64,000 nucleotides of DNA from AM-0621 sp964386705 (lineage in GTDB: Bacteria > Planctomycetota > Planctomycetia > Planctomycetales > Planctomycetaceae): assembly GCA_964386705.1 (NCBI GenBank), contig CAYLTY010000016.1, positions 1 to 64,000 of the forward strand, given 5' to 3'. Of the stretch, positions 17,937-25,447 are shown piece after piece. The position numbers were made by a program, and so were the translations under genes. The notes under the pieces were generated by a model. The model was not told the DNA's origin, made no database searches, and saw only the letters and a list, made by a program, of their open reading frames with translations. Position 1 is the stretch's first letter; each line of letters opens with the position of its first letter.

Positions 17937-18956
17937 TTAGCCCACGCGGTTGGGCGTGTGGCCTTGTTCGCAGCCGGAATGATAGGCGCAATTGCGGCCG
18001 GCTCTTTTGGCGGCGTAGAGACATTCATCTGCGACGGCATACAGGTCGGTCACTTGTACCTTTGGGGTGCCGTTTACGGAGGCGGCTCCGATCGACAACG
18101 TGAGCTTCGGATGCGGGAACTGCGAGGGCGGAATCAGTTCGCTGACGGCGGCTTGAATGCGGCGGATCGGAGCTCCGATGTCCGAGCCCTGGCACTGGCA
18201 GCACAGAGCTGCGAACTCGTCGCCACCGAGTCGGCCGACGACGTCATAGCTGCGGAGCTGACTGTAGATGCATTCGGAGATCTGCTGAATGACCTTGTCG
18301 CCGGCCGGGTGACCACACAAGTCGTTGATCTGCTTGAACTCATCCATGTCAAACAGCACCAGCACCAACGGCACTCCCGTGCGGTTTGAACGCTCCAGTT
18401 CCTCGCGGCAGCGTTGCATGAACGCGGCGCGGTTCATCAGACCGCTGAGCTGATCCAAAGTGGCTTCCGACAGCAGCTCTTCGATGCGGTTCAAGCTGAC
18501 GAAGACGTCGGTGTCGGTGATCAGGCCGAGCAACGAGCCGTCTTCGACAATGGTCTGGCAGGGAACCTCCTCAGCCACAGGCTGTAGGTTGGAGGGCAAG
18601 CCGTCGCCGTCGACCGAGTCGTTGGCCGATTGCAAACGAGCCAGCAGCAGAGACTCGATGGAGCGAGTCTTCCAGCTCAGGTCGCCGATTGCATTGCCAG
18701 CTTCTATTTCCTGCTCAAATTCCGCTGTCGCCAGAAAGCCAATTACGTGTTCATTGTTGTCAATTACCGTGATTCTGGATTGCCTGTGACCACTCAACCG
18801 CAACATCACATCCAGCAACGAAGTGCCGGCAGGCACAATGGAACTGTCTACGGTTGGTCGCTTCGAGACCGTGAGCAGCGAACTGCGTAACTGTGTTCGC
18901 TCCGCGCGGCCAGTACCCGTCGAAAACATCTCACATCCGATTTGAGGAGCCCGCAT
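17937..18956 (-). CDS. CBS-domain diguanylate cyclase (GGDEF)
   Basis: Cytoplasmic enzyme that condenses two GTP to the second messenger cyclic di-GMP. The N-terminal half holds a tandem CBS pair (SKRPTVDSSIVPAGTSLLD, then RITVIDNNEHVIGFLATA, later TIVEDGSLLGLITDTD), likely an adenine-nucleotide sensor. The C-terminal half has LDQLSGLMNRAAF, LFDMDEFKQINDLCGHPAGD and an intact GGDEF active site preceded, 5 residues upstream, by the RxxD inhibitory site (RSYD). Product inhibition is therefore expected. No membrane segment. The start is uncertain: ATG at 18956 was chosen, ATG at 18929 and a TTG at 18992 are alternatives, all with poor ribosome sites. Confidence 0.92.
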   Translation of the reverse strand: MRAPQIGCEMFSTGTGRAERTQLRSSLLTVSKRPTVDSSIVPAGTSLLDVMLRLSGHRQSRITVIDNNEHVIGFLATAEFEQEIEAGNAIGDLSWKTRSIESLLLARLQSANDSVDGDGLPSNLQPVAEEVPCQTIVEDGSLLGLITDTDVFVSLNRIEELLSEATLDQLSGLMNRAAFMQRCREELERSNRTGVPLVLVLFDMDEFKQINDLCGHPAGDKVIQQISECIYSQLRSYDVVGRLGGDEFAALCCQCQGSDIGAPIRRIQAAVSELIPPSQFPHPKLTLSIGAASVNGTPKVQVTDLYAVADECLYAAKRAGRNCAYHSGCEQGHTPNRVG

Positions 18957-19126
18957 GAAACTACGACGGCATATAGCATGGGGCTGCAGCAACGGAGGCG
19001 GATAACCGCTTCCTCCGCCAAACGGACCGGCGATTCACCTCAAGAAAGGGGGTTCAAACCGATTGACCAATAATGCCGGGGTACGCAGTTCGACCGAATG
19101 GCGAGGTCGATCATTTCGGGGGCGAA

Positions 19127-20110
19127 TTACTTCTTCGCGTCGGCGTCCGCGGGCTTTGCATCTTTGTCTTTCGCAAAGTGCTTGAGGTATGCCTCTGTCA
19201 CGTCCTGACGCTCGACATTGTCGGGCGGAGTGAACTTGAACTGCGACTCCGCAACGTCTTCGTTCCAATGGATGTCCGAGAAGTCGATCGTCACCATCGG
19301 GCGCACCGAGCGGTTGTCCGGCGTGCGTTTCAGGTACATGAATCGTCGCGGGAACATCGCGTCTTTCTGGAAGTAGACACGGATCTGATCGGGAACGACG
19401 ATTGGCAAAGGCTGATCTGGCCTTGAGTTAGGGCCGAGGAACTTGGCGCGTTGCGAATCGTTCCAGGTGCCGTCGATGACCACAAACGGCGCGCCGTCAA
19501 AATCCTGCTCCCACTGCTTGTCGAACTGGACGGCGTTCTGGACCGAGGCCAGCAGGCCGCCGATGCCGCCGAGTCCCAGTTCCGCTGTCAGCAGATCGTC
19601 CTGCGTGCTGCCTTGTTGAGCCGCCGCGTCCAGGATCTGGCGGACGTCGCGGCTGGTCACTCGTTGTTCGGTGCCGATGGTTTGATGGGTCCACAGGCGT
19701 CGCCCGTCGCACACTTCGAGTAGTCGCCCGGCGGTGCTGCCGACCTGCACTTCGTATTCGAGCCGGATCTTCAGCTCGGTGCCCTGCACGTAGGTGCCGC
19801 TCATGCGGAAACGGCGTTCGCCCATCGCGACGGTTTCCGTGAGCTTCGCCTGAATCGACTTGTAGGTCAGCAGGCGTTCGCGAGCTTCCTGCAGCGAAAT
19901 CAGAGCGACCGCGCCTGAAGCTTCGTTCCGCCTGAGGGCCACCTTTTCCGCCGAGGGTTTCTCGCCGCTGGCGGTTTCCGGACCGGGCCGCTTCGCTCCG
20001 GCTGCGGGTTTCTCGGGTTCCTGAGCCCCCACGTTGCGTAGTTGGACGGCTCCCCAGGTGGCCGCCGCTGAGAGACAGAGCGCGAGTGTGAAACTGGGCA
20101 AAGTTTTCAT
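19127..20110 (-). CDS. LolA-like secreted protein
   Basis: Exported protein of 327 residues; the signal peptide is MKTLPSFTLALCLSAAATWG with a following basic/Pro-Glu linker. The core (ALISLQEARERLLTYKSIQA, then MSGTYVQGTELKIRLEYEVQ, CDGRRLWTHQTIG, VTIDFSDIHWNEDVAESQFK) is laid out like LolA/LppX outer-membrane lipoprotein carrier folds, whose beta-half-barrel binds acyl chains. Such proteins are frequent in planctomycetes. Which ligand it carries is unknown and the identity as true LolA is not shown. It is divergent from the secreted cluster starting at 20399, with 288 bases between. Confidence 0.75.
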   Translation of the reverse strand: MKTLPSFTLALCLSAAATWGAVQLRNVGAQEPEKPAAGAKRPGPETASGEKPSAEKVALRRNEASGAVALISLQEARERLLTYKSIQAKLTETVAMGERRFRMSGTYVQGTELKIRLEYEVQVGSTAGRLLEVCDGRRLWTHQTIGTEQRVTSRDVRQILDAAAQQGSTQDDLLTAELGLGGIGGLLASVQNAVQFDKQWEQDFDGAPFVVIDGTWNDSQRAKFLGPNSRPDQPLPIVVPDQIRVYFQKDAMFPRRFMYLKRTPDNRSVRPMVTIDFSDIHWNEDVAESQFKFTPPDNVERQDVTEAYLKHFAKDKDAKPADADAKK

Positions 20111-20398
20111 GTTGTGCCGAAAGTGAGGAATTTGCCGAAGGTTCGGGTCGCGAAAGGCCGATGAACAAGGCGTGTTGTCAGGTCTTGGACCCGCAAAGGC
20201 TCCGAGACCGCGAATTCATCGCAGTGAAGACAAGGATGTCTCGCCCGGCAAGGACGCCGGCACCGCGGTGAGTCTGCAGTCTATCGCTCCGGACGGAACC
20301 GGGTCGATGGGAAGCGATGTTCCTCGGGGCGACTGGGGAGCAATTCAACATGTCACGGTCAGCGGGAACCGATCACACACAGGTCGTGAGGACACGAG

Positions 20399-21547
20399 AT
20401 GAAGCTCTACTTTTTGGTCTTGGGAACCATCGTGGTGGTCTGCGTCGGCTGCACCCAGTTCGATGGCCAACGCGTCATCGGGAACAAGGAATACGTCGCT
20501 CCGCCAGCTCAAATGATGGCCCAGCCGGGACCAATGGTTGACCTGGCTCGTGCGGGCGTCATGCCGATGTTGGCTCCTCCACCAGCTCGAGCCTTTGCGA
20601 CCGAAACGTCGCAACTGCGATTCATCGGCCCCGCCGGTACGCAGATCGGCTGGCAGGCTGGTCCGGGCTACGCCGAGAATCAACTCATCGCTCCGGCTCG
20701 TTACAACTTCGTGCAGGGTGCGACCTATCGCCTGAAGATGACCAACATCGCGGGCCGCGATGGTCTGACGATCTACCCGACGCTGCAGGTTTATCCCGCT
20801 CACCCGACTAGCGATGCTTACCTGTCACACAACAGCATTCCGGTCGAATTGACCGAAGAAGATCTCGATCAGATCGAGAGCAACAACTTCGTCACCAAGG
20901 TGATCTACCTGCCTGATGCCAAGTATCAGGAACTAGCGATCGCCGGTGTGGAAACTCTGGTCTCGACGAAACTGGATCCGGGAGTTGATCCTGTCGCCGA
21001 AGCCGAACGTCGCGGAACGATCATGGTCGTGATGCGAATGGGTAACATGGATCTGGAAATGCCAGGCCGCATGCCACCACAAGCGGGCATGATGGGTGGT
21101 CCTGGTCAGGGCCAGTTCCAGCAGGTCGCGTACTTCGATGGTGAGAAGGGTGAGCACGTGCCTCCGATGCCAATCGCTGGTGCGGGCATGGGCGGCGTGC
21201 CCGGTCCGATGATCATGGGTGGCTTCGCTGGCCCGGGAATGCCGGGCGTGAACCCGATCTCCGGTGTTGGTGGCACTCCACAATGGGGTATGCCGATCAC
21301 CGGCACACCAATCGGATTGCCAGGACCCCCACATCTGCCGTTGGGAACTCCAGCCAGCCTGAAGTCGCACACGGTTCGCAACCTGTCCAAGAATCAGTTG
21401 CCTGATCCAGTCGACCACATGCTGATCGATGTGAAGCACGATCCTGGATACCGTCTGCCACCACCAGTCAAGCACATCCAGTACTCGGAGACTCACCCGA
21501 CCTTCAACGAAGGCGAAGTTTCCTACCCACGCTGGGCTCAGCAGTAA
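20399..21547 (+). CDS. Exported lipoprotein, member 1 of a tandem secreted family
   Basis: Lipoprotein of 382 residues: MKLYFLVLGTIVVVCVGC ends in a lipobox with Cys18. A conserved module follows (about residues 75-190): TYRLKMTNIAGRDGLTIYPT, IPVELTEEDLDQIESNNFV and TKVIYLPDAKY, ending DPVAEAERRGTIMVVMRMGN. The C-terminal part is long, Gly/Met/Pro-rich and probably disordered (GPGQGQFQQVAYFDGE, PMIMGGFAGPGMPGVN). The same module occurs in the next gene. Function unknown; cell-envelope location is firm from the signal. It starts a three-gene plus-strand cluster (20399-24001). The start ATG is 12 bases after a weak GAGG site. Confidence 0.82.
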   Translation: MKLYFLVLGTIVVVCVGCTQFDGQRVIGNKEYVAPPAQMMAQPGPMVDLARAGVMPMLAPPPARAFATETSQLRFIGPAGTQIGWQAGPGYAENQLIAPARYNFVQGATYRLKMTNIAGRDGLTIYPTLQVYPAHPTSDAYLSHNSIPVELTEEDLDQIESNNFVTKVIYLPDAKYQELAIAGVETLVSTKLDPGVDPVAEAERRGTIMVVMRMGNMDLEMPGRMPPQAGMMGGPGQGQFQQVAYFDGEKGEHVPPMPIAGAGMGGVPGPMIMGGFAGPGMPGVNPISGVGGTPQWGMPITGTPIGLPGPPHLPLGTPASLKSHTVRNLSKNQLPDPVDHMLIDVKHDPGYRLPPPVKHIQYSETHPTFNEGEVSYPRWAQQ

Positions 21548-21580
21548 TAAGTATTAATTAATAAGTAATTAAACCGAACC

Positions 21581-21623
21581 GCTCCCCTCGCCCCAACCGG
21601 GGAGAGGGGCCGGGGGTGAGGGG
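21581..21623. repeat. CCCCTCACCC-type palindromic element
   Basis: Begins CTCCCCTCGCCCCAACCGGG and ends GGGGGTGAGGGG, the same family as 14072, 14271 and 12964. It lies 33 bases after the first gene of the secreted cluster, following an AT-rich stretch (21544-21573). Confidence 0.85.
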
Positions 21624-21740
21624 CGATCTTAGCTCCAGCCTCCAATATGACCGATCCTCAATCGCATCGCTGGTCTCCTCAGGTCAGTCGTTCTGACTGT
21701 CCTTCTCTCCTCTCGTGTTTCCCCTCTCACGGGCTCTCCC

Positions 21741-22577
21741 ATGTCAACCACTCACCAATCGATCGCGATGCGGATGCACCGATGTGTCGCTGCGGTGCTG
21801 GCGTTGGCGTGCAGCGTCTGCGGCTGGAACACGGTCTCCGCTCAAGTGCTGCCTGAATACACGGGGCATCATCCGCTCGGCCAGCGAGTCTCTCCGGGAC
21901 TGGCGGCCAAGTTCGCGGACGCGGCAGGCGGCAGAACAGGCTACATGCAGCCGATTCGAGTAGCCCTCGACGATGCCGACGCCCGGGTAACAGTCTTCCA
22001 TTCGGTCACTCGCGAAACACCGCTCGATCCGGCAAATCAAACGGCCGTGATGGTCGGACACTGCTACCGGTTGAAGATCAGCGATATCCCCGGAATGCCG
22101 GCGGTAGAGATCTTCCCGACCATTGAAGTCATCGACCGTCTGCATCCGCCAGCTGGTCAAAAGCACAACTTCCCGATTCCGATTCAAATCACCACCGAAG
22201 ACATCGAAGCCGCATTGTCCGGCAACTTGGTCACGCGAGTGGTGTATCTCGAACAGCCGCAACTGGCCGCGCCGTACCCGCTTGATAAGAGCACCAGCAC
22301 GACGCAACTGATGAAGGCCGACAACGCCATGACCGAAGCCGATCGTCGCGGACGACCGCTGGTCATCGTACGCATCGGCGGACGCATGCCGTCGGCTCAC
22401 GGCGAGCATCCCAGCTTCTTCGGCACCGGCGGACCGATCGCAGAATCGATCATGACCGAAGTGCCGGAAGCGGCTCCTGCGACCGAATCAGACAAAGCCG
22501 AGGCTCGTAACAACATGCCTCGCACACGAATCAACAATCCGCAGTTCTCGGCCCGCAAAGTGGAGGTCGCTCGATGA
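21741..22577 (+). CDS. Exported protein, member 2 of the tandem secreted family
   Basis: Secreted protein of 278 residues with a signal peptide (HRCVAAVLALACSVCGWNTV, cleavage probably after VSAQ). It shares the module of the preceding gene: YRLKISDIPGMPAVEIFPTI, then IPIQITTEDIEAALSGNLVT and RVVYLEQPQLA, then MTEADRRGRPLVIVRIGGRM. The match is clear in order and spacing, so the two arose by duplication. Its C-terminus is shorter and lacks the Gly/Met-rich tail. It overlaps the next gene by 4 bases (ATGA at 22574-22577), so translational coupling is likely. Function unknown. Confidence 0.85.
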   Translation: MSTTHQSIAMRMHRCVAAVLALACSVCGWNTVSAQVLPEYTGHHPLGQRVSPGLAAKFADAAGGRTGYMQPIRVALDDADARVTVFHSVTRETPLDPANQTAVMVGHCYRLKISDIPGMPAVEIFPTIEVIDRLHPPAGQKHNFPIPIQITTEDIEAALSGNLVTRVVYLEQPQLAAPYPLDKSTSTTQLMKADNAMTEADRRGRPLVIVRIGGRMPSAHGEHPSFFGTGGPIAESIMTEVPEAAPATESDKAEARNNMPRTRINNPQFSARKVEVAR

Positions 22578-24001
22578 ACCTGACCTTCAACAAACGCCTG
22601 CAAGTTGGCTCGCTGCTGGCACTCACTCTGCTTGTCGGAGTGGTCGGCTGTCACGGCCCGCGTCAACGCGGTCCCCTTCACAAGGGCTGCTGTCCGGCAT
22701 GCGACGGCCTCAAGAACGCGGATTACTACGAACCACGAGGGCAGTCTCCCGAGGGAGGGGAGAATGACGAGGGGCTTGAGACCATCGACGCCACAACGCA
22801 AGGGAGCGTCGTTCGGTCTCGGCCCCAGGCGTCAACTCCGCAGCGGGCTGCAACCTCTGACCGTTCTGGTATCGCTCGTGTGGGTTACCCCCAAAGTGCC
22901 CCACGAGCGGTGCCGGGGAGACCGCAGCGCGACCCGCGCGTCTCACCCGTTAGTTTCACGCCTGCCGAAGCTCGTCGCGACATCGGAGAGAACGGCCACA
23001 TTCTGGCTGGTCCAGATGAAAGCTGGATGACTGGCACGGACGCTCAACGCTATCCCGACGAGTACATCTTCGACGGTGGCGATCGCGACTTGCCGGTCCA
23101 CTACGAAGGATATACTCGGCAGGGACTTGATACCGAAGACACCATCGGCGAATCCGCCGATCGCACTGGCAAACGTCGCACGGTGAAGAGTAATCAGGTC
23201 GCCATCTACGCCCCGCGCTTCGCGGCTGTGCGCTCAGTGACCACACCCAGCGGACAGAGCAACGTCAGCCATGTAGCTTTGACCGACGAGATCCGCCGCG
23301 ATTCAGGCATGCGGACCAAATTAGGTCCGCAGGGCTACGCTCATAACGACGGCCCCAAGGGTATTCAGACTCGCTTGCGAGCCAGCGGCATCGAAAGTCG
23401 CAGCGGCGTGCGGGGAGTGGGTCAGGTCGCTCGCCTCACCGAACACAAGGCCGACATCAAGGGCAAGGAAGCCTTTGCGTTCGCCTTCCGAGGACAGATC
23501 AACGCTGGTCAGGAAGCCTATCTGGCGGCTGGCATCAATGCGGCACTCAACTGGTCGCAAGGTCTCGGTGCAGTCATCGCGGCCAAGACCGACGCCCTGC
23601 AGATCGTGAAAGCTACCAGTCGCGACGCGGAAACCGTCGGCGTCGAAGACCCTTACAAGGGCCCCGGCGAACTGCGGATCCTGAAAATTGCGGATAAGAA
23701 GCAGGCCAAGCCCGGTGATATTATCACCTTCGTCCTGCGATTTGAGAACGTCGGCGATCTGGAACTGCACGATGTCCGCATCGTCGACAACCTGACGCCG
23801 CGACTCGAGTTTGTCGAAGAATCCGCCACGTGTGATCTGCCTGGCGAAGTTGTTCTGACGGACAATGAAGAGGGCAGCCTGGTGCTGAGCTTCAAGCTCG
23901 ATGAACCGCTTCCCGGCCGTCGCGCTGTGACGCTCAAGGAAAACAAAGACAAGGGCCTCAAGACCGGCGGCACGATCACCTTCCAGTGCCGTGTGAGATA
24001 G
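22574..24001 (+). CDS. DUF11-domain lipoprotein
   Basis: Lipoprotein of 475 residues: MNLTFNKRLQVGSLLALTLL then VGVVGCHGPRQR, lipobox Cys near residue 26. A Cys-rich CHG...CCPAC segment follows. The middle is low-complexity and probably disordered. The C-terminal part is a DUF11-type Ig-like repeat (ILKIADKKQAKPGDIITFVL, RFENVGDLELHDVRIVDNL, TPRLEFVEESATCDL). DUF11 domains occur in surface and envelope proteins. The start ATG overlaps the previous stop. The cluster ends at the terminator near 24090. The middle segment is Arg/Pro/Gly-rich, perhaps a repeat remnant, but reads through in frame. Confidence 0.85.
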   Translation: MNLTFNKRLQVGSLLALTLLVGVVGCHGPRQRGPLHKGCCPACDGLKNADYYEPRGQSPEGGENDEGLETIDATTQGSVVRSRPQASTPQRAATSDRSGIARVGYPQSAPRAVPGRPQRDPRVSPVSFTPAEARRDIGENGHILAGPDESWMTGTDAQRYPDEYIFDGGDRDLPVHYEGYTRQGLDTEDTIGESADRTGKRRTVKSNQVAIYAPRFAAVRSVTTPSGQSNVSHVALTDEIRRDSGMRTKLGPQGYAHNDGPKGIQTRLRASGIESRSGVRGVGQVARLTEHKADIKGKEAFAFAFRGQINAGQEAYLAAGINAALNWSQGLGAVIAAKTDALQIVKATSRDAETVGVEDPYKGPGELRILKIADKKQAKPGDIITFVLRFENVGDLELHDVRIVDNLTPRLEFVEESATCDLPGEVVLTDNEEGSLVLSFKLDEPLPGRRAVTLKENKDKGLKTGGTITFQCRVR

Positions 24002-24060
24002 CCCGCTACTCAAACAGCGCGTTGATTCGCTCCGAGATCAAAACGGATTCCCGCGAATCC

Positions 24061-24098
24061 GAGCCCGTCACTTCTCACGAGGTGACGGGCTTTTTTTG
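24061..24098 (+). terminator. Rho-independent terminator of the secreted-protein cluster
   Basis: GCCCGTCAC (24063-24071) and GTGACGGGC (24082-24090) form a perfect 9-base-pair stem, with TTTTTTT after it. Confidence 0.92.
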
Positions 24099-24104
24099 TT
24101 TGCA

Positions 24105-24180
24105 AGTAGCAGGCACATTTCATGTGCCGAAACCCTTGTACTAATTCTTAGCGGACGGCACATGGAATGTGCCTGTTACT
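24105..24180. repeat. Nested palindromic element (GGCACAT type)
   Basis: Two 25-base arms (24105-24129 and 24156-24180) are complementary at 23 of 25 positions across a 26-base spacer. Each arm is itself a hairpin with core GGCACAT/ATGTGCC. The layout is typical of non-autonomous, REP-like or MITE-like elements. It lies between a terminator and queF, in a gap (24099-24323) with no gene. Confidence 0.8.
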
Positions 24181-24323
24181 GTTATGGCCGCTCTCCTGAC
24201 CGAGCCACGGCCGAGTTCCCCGGCACCCGCAGGAATCTTCTCAACCAAGTCCCTACACTGGCGCCCATTTCTCGCTCCTAGATCGGACGAGACCCGTTGG
24301 TTTTGCGTTTTACTGAGGCAGGT

Positions 24324-24680
24324 ATGAGTACGATTTCGCGTGATGTGATTGAGACCTTCGAAAACCCTTACCCCAACCGTGACTACGTCATTGAAAGCGT
24401 GTGTCCCGAGTTCACGTCCGTCTGTCCCAAGACCGGCCAACCTGACTTCGGCACATTGACGCTGACTTATGTTCCGGACGCGCAGTGCTACGAACTGAAG
24501 TCGTTGAAGCTCTATCTGCAGCAGTTCCGCAATCACGGTGCGTTCTACGAGAGCGTGACGAACCAGATTCTGGATGACCTCGTCGCCGCGATCAAACCGC
24601 GCTGGATGAAGCTGGTCGCCGAGTTCACCCCTCGCGGTGGCATCCGCACGATCGTCACCGTCGAGCACGGCTCGCGCTAA
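24324..24680 (+). CDS. queF: NADPH-dependent 7-cyano-7-deazaguanine reductase QueF
   Basis: Reduces preQ0 to preQ1 in queuosine biosynthesis for tRNA modification. Short unimodular form of 118 residues from the ATG at 24324 (GAGG upstream). The nucleophile is Cys34 in TSVCPKTGQPDF, with Asp41 as the acid, and the QueF motif ELKSLKLY covers residues 57-64; His71 and Glu76 (NHGAFYESVTN) follow. The C-terminus PRGGIRTIVTVEHG is also typical. All catalytic residues are intact. No other queuosine gene is adjacent. It is convergent with the cupin gene, 44 bases apart. Confidence 0.97.
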   Translation: MSTISRDVIETFENPYPNRDYVIESVCPEFTSVCPKTGQPDFGTLTLTYVPDAQCYELKSLKLYLQQFRNHGAFYESVTNQILDDLVAAIKPRWMKLVAEFTPRGGIRTIVTVEHGSR

Positions 24681-24724
24681 CAGAGTGTGGCTCGAAGATG
24701 GCGGAACCGCACCGTCAACCATGC

Positions 24725-25057
24725 TCAACGCTCATCAAGATGGATGGCCAGCCAGACGGTGGGTTGTGAGGGATCAGTCCAGTCCACCCGGTGCTTGCGG
24801 TGGGCTGCGATCAGCACGCACGAGCCGCGTTCCAATTGCAGCGGCTCGTGTTGATCTTCAAATCGCAGGCGAGCCGAACCCTCCAATAACAGCACCCATT
24901 CTGCCTGCGGCTGGTCGTACCAGAAGCCGTCAGGCGAGGCCTGCCCCCACGAGATGATGCGTTCTACTCGAATGCCGGGTCGCTGCAGCAGGTCTTGAAA
25001 CAGCTCGGTGGCTTGCTGCGGCGGCAGTGGATTCAGCAGGTTCATGGCCGCATCCAT
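24725..25057 (-). CDS. Cupin-domain protein
   Basis: Small single-cupin protein of about 110 residues. Cupin strands are recognisable: WGQASPDGFWYDQPQAEWVL, LLEGSARLRFEDQ, LQLERGSCVLIAAHRKHRVD and TVWLAIHLDE. The usual first-motif HxH is replaced (no His before the Glu in QPQAEWVLLLEG), while the second-motif His in HRKHR remains, so the metal site is atypical. It has an ATG overlapping the stop of the upstream DUF493 gene (TGATG), so it is translationally coupled. Ligand unknown. Confidence 0.85.
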   Translation of the reverse strand: MDAAMNLLNPLPPQQATELFQDLLQRPGIRVERIISWGQASPDGFWYDQPQAEWVLLLEGSARLRFEDQHEPLQLERGSCVLIAAHRKHRVDWTDPSQPTVWLAIHLDER

Positions 25058-25341
25058 CACAGCACCATGATCGCGCCTTCGACTTTGCAGAGCTGTTCGT
25101 AGGTCTCGGCCAGATCGTTGGCCGTGCCGGCGATGGCTTCAACCGTCACGGAAACATGCTTCTGATTGGGAGTGACCCGCGTCTTGGTACGCGGGTCAAA
25201 CTTCAGATGCAGCCCCACTTGAATGGCTTTGATCACTGCGGCCACGAAGTCGGGCGTGTTCGGCCCGATGGCCTTCATCGTGACCATCTCGGGAAAATGA
25301 TGATGCTCATCCAACGTCTGGGCGAACTGTGAATCTGCCAT
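25057..25341 (-). CDS. DUF493 (YbeD-like) protein
   Basis: Small soluble protein of about 94 residues of the DUF493/YbeD family, whose ferredoxin-like fold is thought to act as a regulatory ACT-like module. Visible signatures are HHHFPEMVTMKAIGPNTPDF and VTPNQKHVSVTVEAIAGTA, closing LCKVEGAIMVL. The ATG at 25341 has GAGGGG 9 bases upstream; an earlier in-frame ATG at 25350 sits too close to it. The TGA overlaps the cupin ATG. No pathway is implied. Confidence 0.85.
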   Translation of the reverse strand: MADSQFAQTLDEHHHFPEMVTMKAIGPNTPDFVAAVIKAIQVGLHLKFDPRTKTRVTPNQKHVSVTVEAIAGTANDLAETYEQLCKVEGAIMVL

Positions 25342-25447
25342 ACCACACATCCCCTCTGATCATTCCCTGATCCTTCGATACAACACATCGAGCGGCGTCA
25401 GCCAGTCTTAGACAGCAACGGGAGCGCGTTGGTTCCGAGGTTGAGCG

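Noticed and set aside
22735..22790. GGGAGGGGAGAATGACGAGGGG inside the DUF11 gene, similar in composition to the CCCCTCACCC elements
   Set aside because: Matches too weakly to call a repeat copy; reading frame continues through it.
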